From NCBI GenBank assembly GCA_002506605.1, contig DAXX01000063.1, forward strand, positions 1 to 6,920: a DNA stretch of 6,920 bases, written 5' to 3'. This document shows positions 1 to 5,946 of this stretch, one piece after another. Positions within the stretch are counted from its first letter, which is position 1; the number at the start of each line of letters is the position of its first letter. The notes under the pieces are model-generated. The model was not told the DNA's origin. It saw only the letters and a program-made list of their open reading frames with translations, and did no database searches. The position numbers were made by a program, and so were the translations under genes. The DNA is from Thaumarchaeota archaeon UBA160 (GTDB lineage Archaea; Thermoproteota; Nitrososphaeria; Conexivisphaerales; UBA164).

Positions 1-75
1 ATAACGCTGAGGCTATTCTTTACATTTTACAACTGGTTCATGTTCTATAAAGGTATAAACGGAATATTTTCATGA
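1..75 (+). CDS. Possible C-terminal end of a membrane protein, cut by the left edge
   Basis: A reading frame is open from base 1 to a TGA at 73-75 (24 codons). The peptide is strongly hydrophobic and aromatic (LRLFFTFYNWFMFY, then KGINGIFS), as expected for a last membrane helix with a short tail. It would converge on the mocA-like gene, and a stem-loop starts at its stop codon. The piece is too short to assign a family, and 24 open codons can occur by chance. A competing minus-strand frame covers part of the same DNA (open from 146 down to a TAG at 45-47). The left-hand neighbouring sequence would settle which is real. Confidence 0.33.
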   Translation: MTLRLFFTFYNWFMFYKGINGIFS

Positions 76-127
76 AGAGATGATCTTATTTGACCAGCAT
101 CAGCCTCTTCATTAAAAATATTTTTAA
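72..127. terminator. Stem-loop plus 16-base AT palindrome between convergent genes
   Basis: An inverted repeat pairs 72-79 (ATGAAGAG) with 105-112 (CTCTTCAT). It is extended inward by TGAT 81-84 with ATCA 99-102, leaving a 14-base loop. It is followed by a perfect 16-base palindrome at 112-127 (TTAAAAATATTTTTAA), which gives a U5 run in RNA from either strand. Archaeal termination relies mainly on U-runs, so this fits a two-way terminator between the gene ending at 75 and the mocA-like gene ending at 147. The repeats are seen directly; the function is inferred. Confidence 0.45.
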
Positions 128-146
128 ACACGAAAGTAATTTTAAA

Positions 147-758
147 TCACTTATCGATTGGTTTTCTTGTGTCAAGGTCGCTCTTATAATCAATATCTAT
201 TAATATTCTTGAAGTCCCAATCTCAAACTTTAAAACGTCGTTCTCGTGTCTCCTTAAAATGCCTTTTAACCCCTTAGTTTCCTCATTAACAGTCAAAAGT
301 TCTTCCCTTAATGTAGCGTCAAACAGAATTGGATGTCCCCCTTTGCCTTCAAAGCTAGGAATAACTATCTTTGCCTTAGAACTGGCGTAAACATCTATAA
401 TTTTCTTGCAAATCCAACTTTGTAAATAAGGCATGTCCCCTGGAGTGATCAAGTATGCTTTTGAAGGTCTTATGTTTGATACTCCAGCCTTTATTGAAGA
501 ACTCATGCCTCCTGTTTTATATTCTGGGTTTATAACAAAGAGCACATTTAGCCCTTCGAGCTCTTTCATAATTAACTCTTTTTCATGACCGACAACAACT
601 ACTGTTTTAAAATTTTCTAAAGAACATTCTTCAACAACTCTCCTTATGATAGAGCTGTTGTTTACTTTGTAAAGTAGTTTGTTTTCGCCAAACCTAGTTG
701 ATTCTCCAGCAGCAAGTACTATAAATGCAAATTCGGATTCCGCAATATTAAGGGCCAT
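147..758 (-). CDS. mocA: MocA-like molybdopterin cytidylyltransferase (NTP_transf_3 family)
   Basis: This 203-residue protein is a nucleotidyltransferase of the MobA/MocA group, which joins a nucleotide to molybdopterin to complete the molybdenum cofactor. Visible motifs are the N-terminal nucleotide loop LAAGESTRFG (15-24) with K27, TGGMSSSIKAG (82-92), the metal-binding PGDMP (106-110), GKGGHP (138-143) and a C-terminal IDIDYKSDLD (187-196). LAAG rather than LxGG in the first loop, and GDMP, are features known to separate CTP-using MocA from GTP-using MobA. The likely product is therefore cytosine dinucleotide cofactor for xanthine-oxidase-type or aldehyde oxidoreductases. The length is normal for the family. 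The ATG at 758 lies 26-27 bases from a TTTAAA box, so the mRNA is probably leaderless. It diverges from proC. The exact substrate is inferred; a related sugar or CMP transferase is possible but less likely. Confidence 0.82.
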   Translation of the reverse strand: MALNIAESEFAFIVLAAGESTRFGENKLLYKVNNSSIIRRVVEECSLENFKTVVVVGHEKELIMKELEGLNVLFVINPEYKTGGMSSSIKAGVSNIRPSKAYLITPGDMPYLQSWICKKIIDVYASSKAKIVIPSFEGKGGHPILFDATLREELLTVNEETKGLKGILRRHENDVLKFEIGTSRILIDIDYKSDLDTRKPIDK

Positions 759-816
759 AATTTATGTATATAACAGCATGATTTAAAAGTTGAGTGTACT
801 TAGGCTAAACAATCGA
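759..816. promoter_or_regulatory. Compact divergent promoter of mocA and proC
   Basis: TTTAAA at 782-787 is centred about 26.5 bases from the mocA ATG on the minus strand, the spacing for a leaderless archaeal transcript. Being palindromic, it could also drive proC on the plus strand, with a start near 811. A better plus-strand TATA, TATATAA at 767-773, predicts a proC start near 796 and a leader of about 20 bases. The two transcription units therefore share fewer than 60 bases of control DNA. The positions are seen; the promoter role is inferred from spacing. Confidence 0.55.
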
Positions 817-1575
817 ATGAATATAGGTATAATAGGAATAGGTAATATGGGGTATGCATTAAGTGTAGCGCTCTCGAAGAAAAAAGTCGACATTATAAAT
901 GTTTATGATAGAAGCTCATACAAAATACCAAAGTTTAAAAACATAATTCGTGCGGATAGTTTGGCAAGTCTTATGAAAAATTCTGATGTAATTTTTGTTG
1001 CTGTAAAGCCTGCTGACGCAGAAAAACTTTTTGAAGAAATATCCTTTAATGCAAAAGGAAAAACTATTGTGTCGCTAGTCGCGCTATATCCTTATGCAAA
1101 AATATCGCAACAAATTCCTAGTGCAAAAATATGCAAAATTATGAGCAGTATAGCAGTTGAAACAAGAAAAGCGCCTGTGCTGGCATATTGTTCTAAAGAG
1201 ATTTTTGAAGATCTAAAAGAGTTATTAAAAAGACTAGGGGATCCATATCTAACAGATGAAAAAGTTGTTGACGCTTTAGTCCCTATAGTCGGAAGCGGCC
1301 CTGCGCTTTTTGCTTATTTCCTAGATTCTTTATCTCAATACATTGTTCTTGCAGGGATAGAAAAAGATGTAGCGGATAGAATCGTTAGCCTTATGGCTTA
1401 TTCGACATCAAACTACATTATTAAAAACAATATAGACTTTCATGCCTTAATCAAGAAAGTTACTACCCCTTCAGGAATAACTATCAAAATTCTGCAGGAG
1501 TTTGATAAAAGAACAATTAAAGGCAACATTGTAGACTCCATATATTCTAAGATGGAAAACTACCTAAAAAGTTAA
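817..1575 (+). CDS. proC: Pyrroline-5-carboxylate reductase
   Basis: This enzyme reduces pyrroline-5-carboxylate to proline with NAD(P)H, the last step of proline synthesis in the cytoplasm. From the ATG at 817 the protein has 252 residues. It carries a Rossmann loop GIGNMG (7-12), AVKP (62-65), GSGPALF (159-165) and the C-terminal family signature VTTPSGITIKIL (215-226), with T222 at the place of the conserved substrate Thr. I prefer ATG 817 over TTG 790: GxGxxG then falls at the normal distance from the N terminus, and TTG 790 lies upstream of the transcription start predicted from either candidate TATA. The segment that normally reads R-x-MPNTP is here KIMSSIAVETRK (107-118), a clear departure. 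It diverges from mocA and converges on the 5S gene. Family confidence is high; substrate is slightly less certain because of that loop. Confidence 0.85.
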   Translation: MNIGIIGIGNMGYALSVALSKKKVDIINVYDRSSYKIPKFKNIIRADSLASLMKNSDVIFVAVKPADAEKLFEEISFNAKGKTIVSLVALYPYAKISQQIPSAKICKIMSSIAVETRKAPVLAYCSKEIFEDLKELLKRLGDPYLTDEKVVDALVPIVGSGPALFAYFLDSLSQYIVLAGIEKDVADRIVSLMAYSTSNYIIKNNIDFHALIKKVTTPSGITIKILQEFDKRTIKGNIVDSIYSKMENYLKS

Positions 1576-1585
1576 CAAAATAATA

Positions 1586-1701
1586 GGCGCCGGCACCGCT
1601 GCTTCGCGAGGGCTTGCGCACCTCACTAACACAGCGGCGATGGTAGGTTTTACTTCCGGGTTCGGATGAGACCGGGTAGGACCCTACCCCTATGGCCGGC
1701 T
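1586..1701 (-). rRNA. rrf: 5S ribosomal RNA
   Basis: On the minus strand the sequence carries the hallmark loop B and helix III of 5S rRNA (CATCCGAACCCGGAAGT, 1652-1668). The terminal helix pairs GCCGGC at 1695-1700 with GCCGGC at 1589-1594. Helix II pairs GGTAGG near the 5' end with CCTACC at 1642-1647, and a helix IV stem pairs CCGCTG (1633-1638) with CAGCGG (1596-1601). The 1589-1700 core is about 64% G+C, far above the surrounding DNA. The 5' end is placed at about 1701 from a TATA box centred near 1727; the 3' end is approximate to a few bases. No 16S, 23S or tRNA gene is next to it, so it is a separate transcription unit, as in many archaea. Confidence 0.93.
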
Positions 1702-1722
1702 TATCATGATATGCATTTAGTT

Positions 1723-1738
1723 TTTATAAATTTTTCTC
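1723..1738 (-). promoter_or_regulatory. TATA box and BRE of the 5S rRNA gene
   Basis: On the minus strand a purine-rich stretch GAGAAAAA (1731-1738) precedes TTTATAAA (1723-1730). This is the order expected for a TFB-recognition element and a TATA box. The centre is about 26 bases from the first base of the 5S terminal helix. This is the best-looking promoter in the window, as expected for an rRNA gene. Confidence 0.7.
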
Positions 1739-1777
1739 ACCTATTGCACCTCTAAGCTTTGGTTTTTTTAAGTTATC

Positions 1778-1788
1778 AATAAATATAA
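1778..1788 (+). promoter_or_regulatory. TATA box of the phosphatase-argS operon
   Basis: The AT-rich stretch AATAAATATAA is centred near 1783, 26 bases before the ATG at 1809. Transcription should begin at or next to that ATG, giving a leaderless mRNA. This rules against the in-frame TTG at 1803, which would lie upstream of the transcript start. Confidence 0.5.
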
Positions 1789-1808
1789 TTGCAGAAATAT
1801 CATTGCGT

Positions 1809-2528
1809 ATGATAAAGGTTTTAGCTGTTGATATTGATGGAACATTAACAGATAAAGATGGTCGCATAAACTTAGACGCAACTCTTATACTTAGAAAGAT
1901 GCAAGATAATGGAGTGCAGGTGATTCTAGCTACAGGACGCAGCGTCTTTGAAACTTATACTCTTTCCAGGTTTTTAGGTTTTGCTAAATTAGGTATAAGC
2001 GAAAATGGTGGAGTTATATTTTTTAATGAACCTACAAAGGTAAAGATTTTTGGTGATTTAATTGAATCATTGCGAGCTTATGAGTTTTTAGCTCAAAACC
2101 TTCAAAACATAAATATAAACCAAAGAATGCCAAGGCTTACAGAAATTTTGTTAGAAAGAAATTTTGATATAAATATTGCAAACAAAATGCTCAAAGAGAA
2201 CGGATTTAATGCAAAAATATTGGACAGCGGCGTTGCGTATCACTTGGCGAGCATTAACGCAAATAAAGGTGTCGCTTTAAAATATATTGCAGAAAAAATG
2301 AACATAAAGAAAGAGGAAATAGCTAGCATTGGAGATAGTGAAGTAGACGAGCATATGTTTGCAGAGTCTGGATTTTCTTTTTTGGTTAACAAAAATTATA
2401 TTATAAAAAATGAAAACGTAAAAGAACAAACAAAACTTATAATAACTAATAAACAGGGAGCAATGGGTGTGCTAGAAGCGTTAGAATGGTTGATTAACAA
2501 TGATCTCATACCTCTCAGAGTTAAATAG
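1809..2528 (+). CDS. Archaeal-type phosphoglycolate phosphatase (HAD superfamily)
   Basis: This 239-residue HAD phosphatase probably hydrolyses 2-phosphoglycolate to glycolate, a role shown for the Thermoplasma relative TA0175. HAD motif I is DIDGT (8-12), with nucleophile D8 and acid/base D10. Motif II is in ATGRS (T42), motif III is K153 in NKGVAL, and motif IV is GDSEVD (175-180), with D176 and D180 for Mg2+. ISENGGVIF (63-71) is typical of the Cof/SPP-like group, and residues about 83-150 form the C2-type cap. The ATG at 1809 is chosen because a TATA-like box sits 26 bases upstream and it gives the standard MIKVLAVDIDG start. The gene overlaps argS by 29 bases, so the two are co-transcribed. 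The fold is certain; the substrate is inferred, and another small phosphorylated acid or sugar is possible. Confidence 0.85.
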   Translation: MIKVLAVDIDGTLTDKDGRINLDATLILRKMQDNGVQVILATGRSVFETYTLSRFLGFAKLGISENGGVIFFNEPTKVKIFGDLIESLRAYEFLAQNLQNININQRMPRLTEILLERNFDINIANKMLKENGFNAKILDSGVAYHLASINANKGVALKYIAEKMNIKKEEIASIGDSEVDEHMFAESGFSFLVNKNYIIKNENVKEQTKLIITNKQGAMGVLEALEWLINNDLIPLRVK

Positions 2529-4344
2529 CCTTTCAGAATCGATAAATAAAGCTATGGAAGAATACAATATAGCAAAGCCTACTATTTACGTTGGAGAGCC
2601 TACAGATCCTAGTTATGGCGATTTTACGACAAATGCTGCTTTTATAATTTCTAAAACGTTTAAAATCTCTCCTTATGAAGCTGCGAAAGATCTTTTATAC
2701 AAAATCAAAGTTTCTAAAGAGGACATTAGCGGAGAAGCGCATCCAAGTGGTTTTATTAATTTTAAACTTACTGATTCTTTTTATTTAAAATTTTTAAATG
2801 AAATAATAAAGAATAAAGGATATGGAGAAATAAACATTTCAGAAAAGAAAAGAATAATTATTGAGCATACTAGTGTTAATCCAAATAAAGCGCTCCATGT
2901 TGGCCATGCAAGAAACGTCATTTTAGGCGATACTTTGTATAGACTTTTTAAACGGTTAGGGCATCAAGTGACAGTATTAAATTACATTGATGATACTGGG
3001 GTTCAGGTTGCTGATCTTATTGTAGGGTTTAAATATTTGGGCTATTCTCTGGAGAGCAATGATAAATACGACCATTATTGCGGTGATGTCGTTTATGTTA
3101 ATGCTAATAAAGCTATAGAAGAAAGTGCTGAATTAAAAAACAAAAGAAGTGAGGTTTTAAGAGACCTAGAGAAAGGCGGAGAAATATATAGATTTGCAAG
3201 ACCCATAATTGAAAAAATAGTAAGAGAACAGCTAAAAAGTACTTGGAAACTTGGAGCTAGGTACGATTTACTTAATTGGGAAAGTCATTTTGTGCACGGT
3301 GGTTACTGGAAAAAAATGTTCGATTTGTTAAAAGAAAAAGGTCTTGTAAAGTTTGTGACAGAAGGAAAGCATAAAAATTGTTGGGTTCTATTAGACAAAA
3401 AGGTACTTGTTAGAAGTGATGGGACTGCAGTTTATATTGCTAAGGACCTTACCTATGCAGCATGGAAATTGGGATTAATACCAGACGACTTTTATTATTA
3501 TGCATTTGCAACGCAGCCAGACGGAACAAAGCTTTACTCGACTTCCTTAACAGGAAACCTAAAGAGCCTTTATACACCAGCAGATGAAGCTTACATACTT
3601 ATAGACCAAAGGCAATTACCTTTACAAAATTTAATAAAAGAAACGTTAAAAGCTTTATCTGCCACAAAAGAATATAAAGTTATAGCTTATGGCTTAGTCG
3701 CGCTATCAAAAAGTACTGCCGAGAAAATAGCAAAAAGTAAAATTGAAAAAGACATCGTCCACATGTCGGGGAGAAGTGGTATTTATTATAATTTAGATGA
3801 TCTTATGAGTGCTATCCAACAAGTAGCGCTAAAATTGATTAATGAAAGAAATCCAACGCTATCTGAAAAAGAAGAGGTCGCTTCAAAAGTTGCTATAGCG
3901 GCAATCAGGTATTCTCTTATGAGGCCAGACTTGGATAAACAAATTGTTTTTGATATAAATGAAGCCCTTAAGCTTGAGGGAGATACTGGACCTTATATTC
4001 AATACACATATGCTAGAGCTTCAAAAATACTTGAAAAAGCTAATATGGAGGTATCCTTATTAGACCAATTAATACTAAGTGAAGAAGAAAAACAGCTTTT
4101 ATTACAAATGGCTAAATACGATTATTATATATTTAAGGCTTATTTTTCCACTTCTGTTACCTCTCTCGCTAATTATGCGCATGAACTAGCTTCAGCTTTT
4201 AATGTGTTTTATGAAAAGAAAAGAGTACTAGATGAGCAAGACGAAACCTTAAGAAAAATGAGGTTAGCTTTGGTTTATGCCTATAAGTTAATAATCGCTG
4301 ATGTTATGAATGTTCTTGGTTTGCCAGAATTAAAAGAGCTATAA
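2500..4344 (+). CDS. argS: Arginyl-tRNA synthetase
   Basis: This 614-residue class I synthetase charges tRNA-Arg with arginine using ATP. The N-terminal tRNA-contacting domain covers about 1-110, with the typical YGDFTTNAAF (39-48). The HIGH motif is HVGH (133-136), preceded by K130 in NPNKALHVGH. SDGTAVYIAKDLTYA lies at 306-320. The KMSKS position reads HMSGRSG (421-427), lacking the classical lysine; many ArgRS enzymes do this, and the lysine just before HIGH is thought to compensate. The DALR anticodon-binding domain follows, from GDTGPYIQYTYAR (494-506) to the C terminus, which ends MNVLGLPELKEL as is usual. The ATG at 2500 lies inside the phosphatase gene and is preceded by a weak SD-like GGTTGATT at 2488-2495. 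The next in-frame ATG (2554) would cut the first helix. Length is normal and the gene appears intact. Confidence 0.96.
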   Translation: MISYLSELNSLSESINKAMEEYNIAKPTIYVGEPTDPSYGDFTTNAAFIISKTFKISPYEAAKDLLYKIKVSKEDISGEAHPSGFINFKLTDSFYLKFLNEIIKNKGYGEINISEKKRIIIEHTSVNPNKALHVGHARNVILGDTLYRLFKRLGHQVTVLNYIDDTGVQVADLIVGFKYLGYSLESNDKYDHYCGDVVYVNANKAIEESAELKNKRSEVLRDLEKGGEIYRFARPIIEKIVREQLKSTWKLGARYDLLNWESHFVHGGYWKKMFDLLKEKGLVKFVTEGKHKNCWVLLDKKVLVRSDGTAVYIAKDLTYAAWKLGLIPDDFYYYAFATQPDGTKLYSTSLTGNLKSLYTPADEAYILIDQRQLPLQNLIKETLKALSATKEYKVIAYGLVALSKSTAEKIAKSKIEKDIVHMSGRSGIYYNLDDLMSAIQQVALKLINERNPTLSEKEEVASKVAIAAIRYSLMRPDLDKQIVFDINEALKLEGDTGPYIQYTYARASKILEKANMEVSLLDQLILSEEEKQLLLQMAKYDYYIFKAYFSTSVTSLANYAHELASAFNVFYEKKRVLDEQDETLRKMRLALVYAYKLIIADVMNVLGLPELKEL

Positions 4345-4564
4345 CTTTATCGGCGTTAAAAATTAAATATTACAAAAGTAATAAGTATAATTTTAATGTT
4401 AACTATCCGACAATGTATACGTAAACGCAACATTCCATAGCAAGCATAAGCTCAAAAAGTAAAGAATATTAGAGTTAACAGCACTAGAAGAAGCTTAAAG
4501 ACAGATAAATTATTAACAATTAACCATATCATTAATTTTTTATATTAAAAAAGCAATTACAAGA

Positions 4565-4645
4565 ATGGCTTTAACCTCCTACAAATCTTTTAGCGTTCAT
4601 TCACATAGCAAAAAATTTTGTCTTATGCTTATTGCCCTTTCTTAG
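4565..4645 (+). CDS. Possible 26-residue leaderless small protein
   Basis: The ORF runs from ATG 4565 to TAG 4643-4645. It encodes a short peptide with a Ser/His/Lys-rich first half (SFSVHSHSKK) and a hydrophobic end (FCLMLIALS). TTTTTTATATT near 4535-4545 is centred about 25 bases before the ATG, the same geometry as the recognised genes here. No family is recognised. An ORF this short could be chance, or the TATA element could drive a non-coding RNA instead. Confidence 0.2.
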   Translation: MALTSYKSFSVHSHSKKFCLMLIALS

Positions 4646-4670
4646 GTTAAAGTAATTCGTTTGCAAGTGT

Positions 4671-4677
4671 TTTTATA
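4671..4677 (+). promoter_or_regulatory. TATA box of the GGGP synthase gene
   Basis: TTTTATA is centred near 4675, about 28 bases before the ATG at 4704. This predicts a transcript start within a few bases of the start codon (leaderless). An ATG at 4696 is out of frame and would lie upstream of the predicted transcript start. Confidence 0.55.
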
Positions 4678-4703
4678 CTTAGGATTATCTTATTTATGTA
4701 CAA

Positions 4704-5459
4704 ATGAGTAAAATATCTGTATATCAGAAATTGCTTAATAACAGAAAAAATGGCAGATTGTGCTTTCCGCTCTTAGATCCAGTTAATTTTCCAGACACAT
4801 CCAAAATAGAGAAAATGCTGTCTGGATTTGAATCTAATTTAATAGATGCTTTCCTAGTAGGAGGCTCTACTTTGGTAGCTCAGGAAGATCTTGACAAAAC
4901 TATTGAATGTATTAAAAAGAATTTTAATATACCCGTAATTATATTCCCTAACAACATTAACGCTATATCTAAAAAAGCTGATGCAATTTTTTACATGATG
5001 CTGATGAACTCGGCAGTAACATATTATATAATCGATGCGCAAGTCCTGGCATCTCCTTTAATAGAGAGATACAAATTAGAAACTATTCCAACTGGCTACA
5101 TAGTAGTAAATCCAGATAGTGCAGTATCACATATAGGACATGTTAGGCCAATACCTTCAATCCCAGAGCTCATATCGCTTTATGTATTAGCAGCAAAACA
5201 TTTTGGTTTTAAAATAGTTTACCTTGAAGGTGGCTCAGGAACTTCTATGCCAATAGCTTCAGCAGCTATTGCTCTAAGCAAACAGCTTTATCAAGGTTTG
5301 CTTTTAGTAGGTGGCGGTATAACAGATATAGAGAAAGCGACCAAAATAGCAAAAGCAGGAGCCGATGGAATAGTAATAGGAAATTTGTTAGAAAAAGAAA
5401 ATGGCGTCATTACATTTAACAGAATTTGTAATGAAATTAAAAAAATTCCTCTATCATAG
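4704..5459 (+). CDS. Geranylgeranylglyceryl phosphate synthase (GGGPS)
   Basis: This 251-residue TIM-barrel prenyltransferase joins geranylgeranyl diphosphate to sn-glycerol-1-phosphate, making the first ether bond of archaeal membrane lipids. Motifs in order: LLDP (23-26, Mg2+-linked Asp25), AFLVGGS (49-55), FPNN (81-84), IPTGYIVVNP (128-137), the glycerol-phosphate site YLEGGSG (173-179), then the phosphate-binding loops LVGGGI (201-206) and GADGIVIGN (219-227). The YLEGGSG-type loop and the length fit archaeal GGGPS rather than the bacterial PcrB relative. The ATG at 4704 is supported by the TATA spacing. The gene is monocistronic, and its last 23 bases overlap the convergent gene at 5437-5826. 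It is strong evidence that the host is an archaeon. Confidence 0.93.
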   Translation: MSKISVYQKLLNNRKNGRLCFPLLDPVNFPDTSKIEKMLSGFESNLIDAFLVGGSTLVAQEDLDKTIECIKKNFNIPVIIFPNNINAISKKADAIFYMMLMNSAVTYYIIDAQVLASPLIERYKLETIPTGYIVVNPDSAVSHIGHVRPIPSIPELISLYVLAAKHFGFKIVYLEGGSGTSMPIASAAIALSKQLYQGLLLVGGGITDIEKATKIAKAGADGIVIGNLLEKENGVITFNRICNEIKKIPLS

Positions 5460-5826
5460 CTTTTAACAATTCATCTAACTTTTTATAAACTTCATCATTT
5501 TCTACATTTAATATATTTTTAATCATGTCGCTTATCTCTTTTAGCTGAATTAAGTTTTTTTCTGAAATTATGCCCATAGAAATAAGAATCATTAAGGTTA
5601 ATAAACACGATCTAAGGTTATTTTTGGCACGTTTTCTGATGGTAGATATTTCTCCAGAAGGTTTTTTTAAAAAATTAGAATATTGATTAAAAATATTAAT
5701 CAAATTACTATAAGAACTTATTTTTCTTTTATAAATTAAGGAAATAAATTCCAATTCTGTTAAACAAGAATTATTTATTATTCTATTTATAATGGGTTTT
5801 GTTTCATGATTATCTGTTGAAGACAT
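5437..5826 (-). CDS. Unknown 129-residue helical protein divergent from the kdp operon
   Basis: I do not recognise this family. The protein is predicted to be mostly helical and has no clear signal peptide or membrane segment. The N terminus is polar (SSTDNHETK). A basic stretch RKRAKNNLR (64-72) is followed by a hydrophobic helix SCLLTLMILISMGI (73-86), which could be buried or weakly membrane-associated. The C terminus is charged and amphipathic (about 95-128). The segment LTELEFISLIYKRKISSYSNL (22-42) could belong to a small helical DNA-binding domain, but this is not shown. The ATG at 5826 is supported by a TATA box 27-28 bases upstream. An inverted repeat between that TATA and the start suggests the gene is repressed, perhaps by its own product or by the neighbouring winged-helix protein. 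DNA here is much more AT-rich than in the housekeeping genes to the left. Confidence 0.7.
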   Translation of the reverse strand: MSSTDNHETKPIINRIINNSCLTELEFISLIYKRKISSYSNLINIFNQYSNFLKKPSGEISTIRKRAKNNLRSCLLTLMILISMGIISEKNLIQLKEISDMIKNILNVENDEVYKKLDELLKAMIEEFF

Positions 5827-5831
5827 AAATT

Positions 5832-5851
5832 ACTATACAAATATGTATAGT
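5832..5851. promoter_or_regulatory. Inverted-repeat operator candidate
   Basis: ACTATACA (5832-5839) and TGTATAGT (5844-5851) form a perfect 8-base inverted repeat with a 4-base AATA centre. It lies exactly between the minus-strand TATA box (5851-5857) and the start codon of the 129-residue gene. Archaeal repressors commonly bind there to block the polymerase. A dimeric winged-helix protein is a natural binder; the neighbouring gene at 5973 encodes one. The repeat is seen directly; its use as an operator is inferred. Confidence 0.5.
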
Positions 5852-5857
5852 TTAAAT
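5851..5857 (-). promoter_or_regulatory. TATA box of the 129-residue gene
   Basis: On the minus strand ATTTAAA is centred near 5854, 27-28 bases before the ATG at 5826, predicting a leaderless mRNA. An A-rich stretch on the same strand (about 5858-5875) lies just upstream. The operator candidate at 5832-5851 abuts it on the downstream side. Confidence 0.5.
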
Positions 5858-5934
5858 GTTGTTTTGTTTTTGTTTAATTAATTGGGTTACTTTTTCTAAA
5901 AATCTTTGTATGGATTAATAGTTTGAAATGCATT

Positions 5935-5946
5935 AAATTTATATAA
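5935..5946 (+). promoter_or_regulatory. TATA box of the winged-helix protein-kdpA operon
   Basis: AAATTTATATAA is centred near 5941, about 32 bases before the ATG at 5973. Transcription should start near 5967, giving a leader of only a few bases. No separate promoter is seen in the 11 bases before kdpA, so this box probably serves both genes. Confidence 0.5.

Larger units (their letters stand above)
4345..4703. other. 359-base spacer between argS and the GGGP synthase gene
   Basis: No convincing gene, tRNA or box C/D or H/ACA RNA was seen on either strand. It holds a weak hairpin after argS (TATTAC 4368-4373 with GTAATA 4378-4383, loop AAAA) followed by T-rich DNA that may end the operon. 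There is a TATA-like stretch near 4535-4545 with a 26-codon ORF behind it (4565-4645), and the GGGP synthase promoter at 4671-4677. A minus-strand GGAGGT at 4575-4580 has no usable reading frame after it. The spacer is long for such a compact region. Confidence 0.5.

Noticed and set aside
790..816. TTG 790 as proC start, adding nine residues
   Set aside because: It lies upstream of the transcript start predicted by either TATA, and the extra residues precede the normal family N terminus.
1078..3708. TAGTCGCGCTAT repeated in proC and argS
   Set aside because: Both copies are inside coding sequence, only 12 bases long and without flanking similarity; this is probably chance.
4566..4590. Minus-strand GGAGGTT (4574-4580) as a Shine-Dalgarno site
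   Set aside because: The frames after it meet stops within a few codons, so there is no gene for it to serve.
4854..5042. 62-codon minus-strand ORF
   Set aside because: It lies wholly inside the well-supported GGGPS gene in another frame, has no promoter at leaderless spacing and no protein-like features.
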